From Rhodospirillales bacterium (GTDB taxonomy: Bacteria > Pseudomonadota > Alphaproteobacteria > Rhodospirillales > JABHCV01): a stretch of DNA of 15,385 nt. Where the stretch lies: assembly GCA_016776705.1 (NCBI GenBank), contig JADHSW010000051.1, forward strand, positions 1 to 15,385. The letters run 5' to 3'. The first letter of the stretch is position 1. Every line of letters starts with the position of its first letter. The position numbers and the translations under genes were made by a program. The notes beneath the pieces were generated by a model. It was given only the letters and a program-made list of their open reading frames with translations. It was not told the DNA's origin and did not search any database. Shown here piece by piece: positions 14,578-15,385 of the stretch.

Positions 14578-15042
14578 ATGAATCACATAAAAGGCCTTTT
14601 GGGAGCGATGGCGCTGTTGCTAGCGGTCTTTGCCGCCAGCGCCCCTGCAACGGCCGGCCAGGATGGCGTCCCCTTACCGACGCCCGCCAAAGCCTTCAAG
14701 GGCGAAAAATGTGTCGAGCCCGCCGATGTGATGCGCCGTGAGCATATGGAATTTCTCAATCACCAACGCGACGAGACCCTGCGCGAAGGTATTCGTGGCA
14801 ACAAGTACTCTTTGCAGCAATGCATTGATTGCCACGCCGTTGCCGATCCAAAAATTGCAGGGGGCAAGGTTCGCACCCTGAAACCTTTCTGTGCCGAGTG
14901 TCATTCCTACGCCGCCGTCAGTCTTGACTGCTTCTCGTGCCATAATCCGACAGCACCGCTGGAAACAACCGGCTCTATGGAAAACCTTCCCCTGCAGAAA
15001 ATGATCGCCGCCCACCTTAAGGATGCAGGTGCTGATCAATGA
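14578..15042 (+). CDS. dsrJ: DsrJ, periplasmic triheme cytochrome c
   Basis: A 154-residue precursor with an N-terminal hydrophobic signal segment. Cleavage is plausible after ATA at about residue 26, although the segment may stay as a membrane anchor. Three CXXCH heme c sites follow: CIDCH (82-86), CAECH (105-109) and CFSCH (118-122). Cys45 in GEKCVEP matches the place of the cysteine proposed as distal ligand of one heme in the characterised DsrJ. The ATG at 14578 has a GGGAG site upstream and lies 28 bp after dsrL; the longer in-frame opening would overlap dsrL. The stop overlaps the dsrO start (ATGA). Confidence 0.95.
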   Translation: MNHIKGLLGAMALLLAVFAASAPATAGQDGVPLPTPAKAFKGEKCVEPADVMRREHMEFLNHQRDETLREGIRGNKYSLQQCIDCHAVADPKIAGGKVRTLKPFCAECHSYAAVSLDCFSCHNPTAPLETTGSMENLPLQKMIAAHLKDAGADQ

Positions 15043-15385
15043 AAAAAACCAGAACATTTGACGCAACCAAGCGTCGCCTGCTGACAGGTACCGCCGCCAT
15101 TGCCGGTATGGCGATTGCCCCGGGCATTACCCTGGTTGCGCCAGCCAGCTCCCGCGAGGCGGGAGTCCCTGCTTCCGACAAGGTTCGCTGGGGCCTGCTG
15201 ATTGATTCGAACAAATGCGATGCCGGTTGCGATGAATGCGTCGTTGCCTGTAAAACCGAAAACGGCTGGGACGGCCACGACCGCCCCGCCACCGATCCAC
15301 AATGGATTCGCAAAGTTAATTTGAAGGACAACAAGACCGGCGCAACCCATTCGCTGCCCGTCATGTGCCAGCATTGCGAAAACCC
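15039..15385 (+). CDS. dsrO: DsrO, periplasmic iron-sulfur protein, truncated by window edge
   Basis: The first 115 codons of a Tat-exported ferredoxin-like subunit. The start ATG at 15039 overlaps the dsrJ stop by four bases, so translation is probably coupled. The N-terminus has a twin-arginine stretch (ATKRRLLTG) and a hydrophobic region ending near APASS, suggesting Tat export after cofactor loading. The first cluster motif is CDAGCDECVVACKTEN, with C-X3-C-X2-C-X3-C spacing. A second begins at the edge (MCQHCENP), as in NrfC/PsrB-type proteins. DsrO passes electrons between DsrJ and the membrane protein DsrP, whose gene is expected just beyond the window. Confidence 0.93.
   Translation, partial: MKKTRTFDATKRRLLTGTAAIAGMAIAPGITLVAPASSREAGVPASDKVRWGLLIDSNKCDAGCDECVVACKTENGWDGHDRPATDPQWIRKVNLKDNKTGATHSLPVMCQHCEN

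Noticed and set aside
1..15385. Mobile elements, CRISPR arrays, tRNA or rRNA genes
   Set aside because: No transposase or integrase motifs, no regularly spaced repeats and no tRNA- or rRNA-like stretches were seen; nearly all sequence is accounted for by intact genes.

Overview
This window most likely comes from a sulfur-oxidising alphaproteobacterium. The right-hand 60% (about 6243 to the end) is a dsr (dissimilatory sulfite reductase) operon, running dsrA-B-E-F-H-C-M-K-L-J-O on the plus strand and cut off inside dsrO. This is the gene order known from purple sulfur bacteria such as Allochromatium vinosum. The presence of dsrEFH and dsrL, with no dsrD seen, points to the oxidative (reverse) pathway, which oxidises stored or imported sulfane sulfur to sulfite. 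The alphaproteobacterial assignment is an inference from the Cox15-type heme A synthase, the housekeeping genes and the overall composition; I could not run a taxonomic search.

The left part (1-5726) is entirely minus strand. In transcription order it holds a TauD/TfdA-like Fe(II)/2-oxoglutarate dioxygenase, a roughly 73-residue protein of unknown function and the heme A synthase gene. These three are very tightly spaced, with overlapping stop and ribosome-binding sequences, so they look like one operon. After a 148-bp gap with a promoter candidate come a DHH/DHHA1 phosphoesterase, an S41 (CtpA-type) processing protease and a partial metallo-beta-lactamase-fold hydrolase.

The divergent gap between the dioxygenase gene and dsrA (5727-6242, 516 bp) is the only long non-coding stretch. 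It has an AT-rich upstream half with an 11-bp direct repeat, a palindrome and an inverted repeat. Its GC-richer downstream half contains several possible RNA hairpins, a possible pseudoknot and a possible 22-codon leader ORF.

How the genes work together, from established knowledge of the pathway: DsrEFH is a sulfurtransferase that passes sulfur to DsrC, whose C-terminal tail carries two cysteines. The sulfur on DsrC is oxidised to sulfite by siroheme DsrAB, working with the NAD(P)H-linked flavoprotein DsrL. The membrane complex DsrMKJOP links the DsrC thiol/disulfide state to the quinone pool and the periplasm. A 140-bp gap with two inverted repeats separates the soluble section (dsrA to dsrC) from the membrane/electron-transfer section (dsrM onward).

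I found no tRNA, rRNA, CRISPR array, insertion sequence or integrase. The pathway is a known one. The least explained parts are the dsrA leader, the dsrC-dsrM spacer and the dioxygenase/small-protein/cox15 unit beside dsr.
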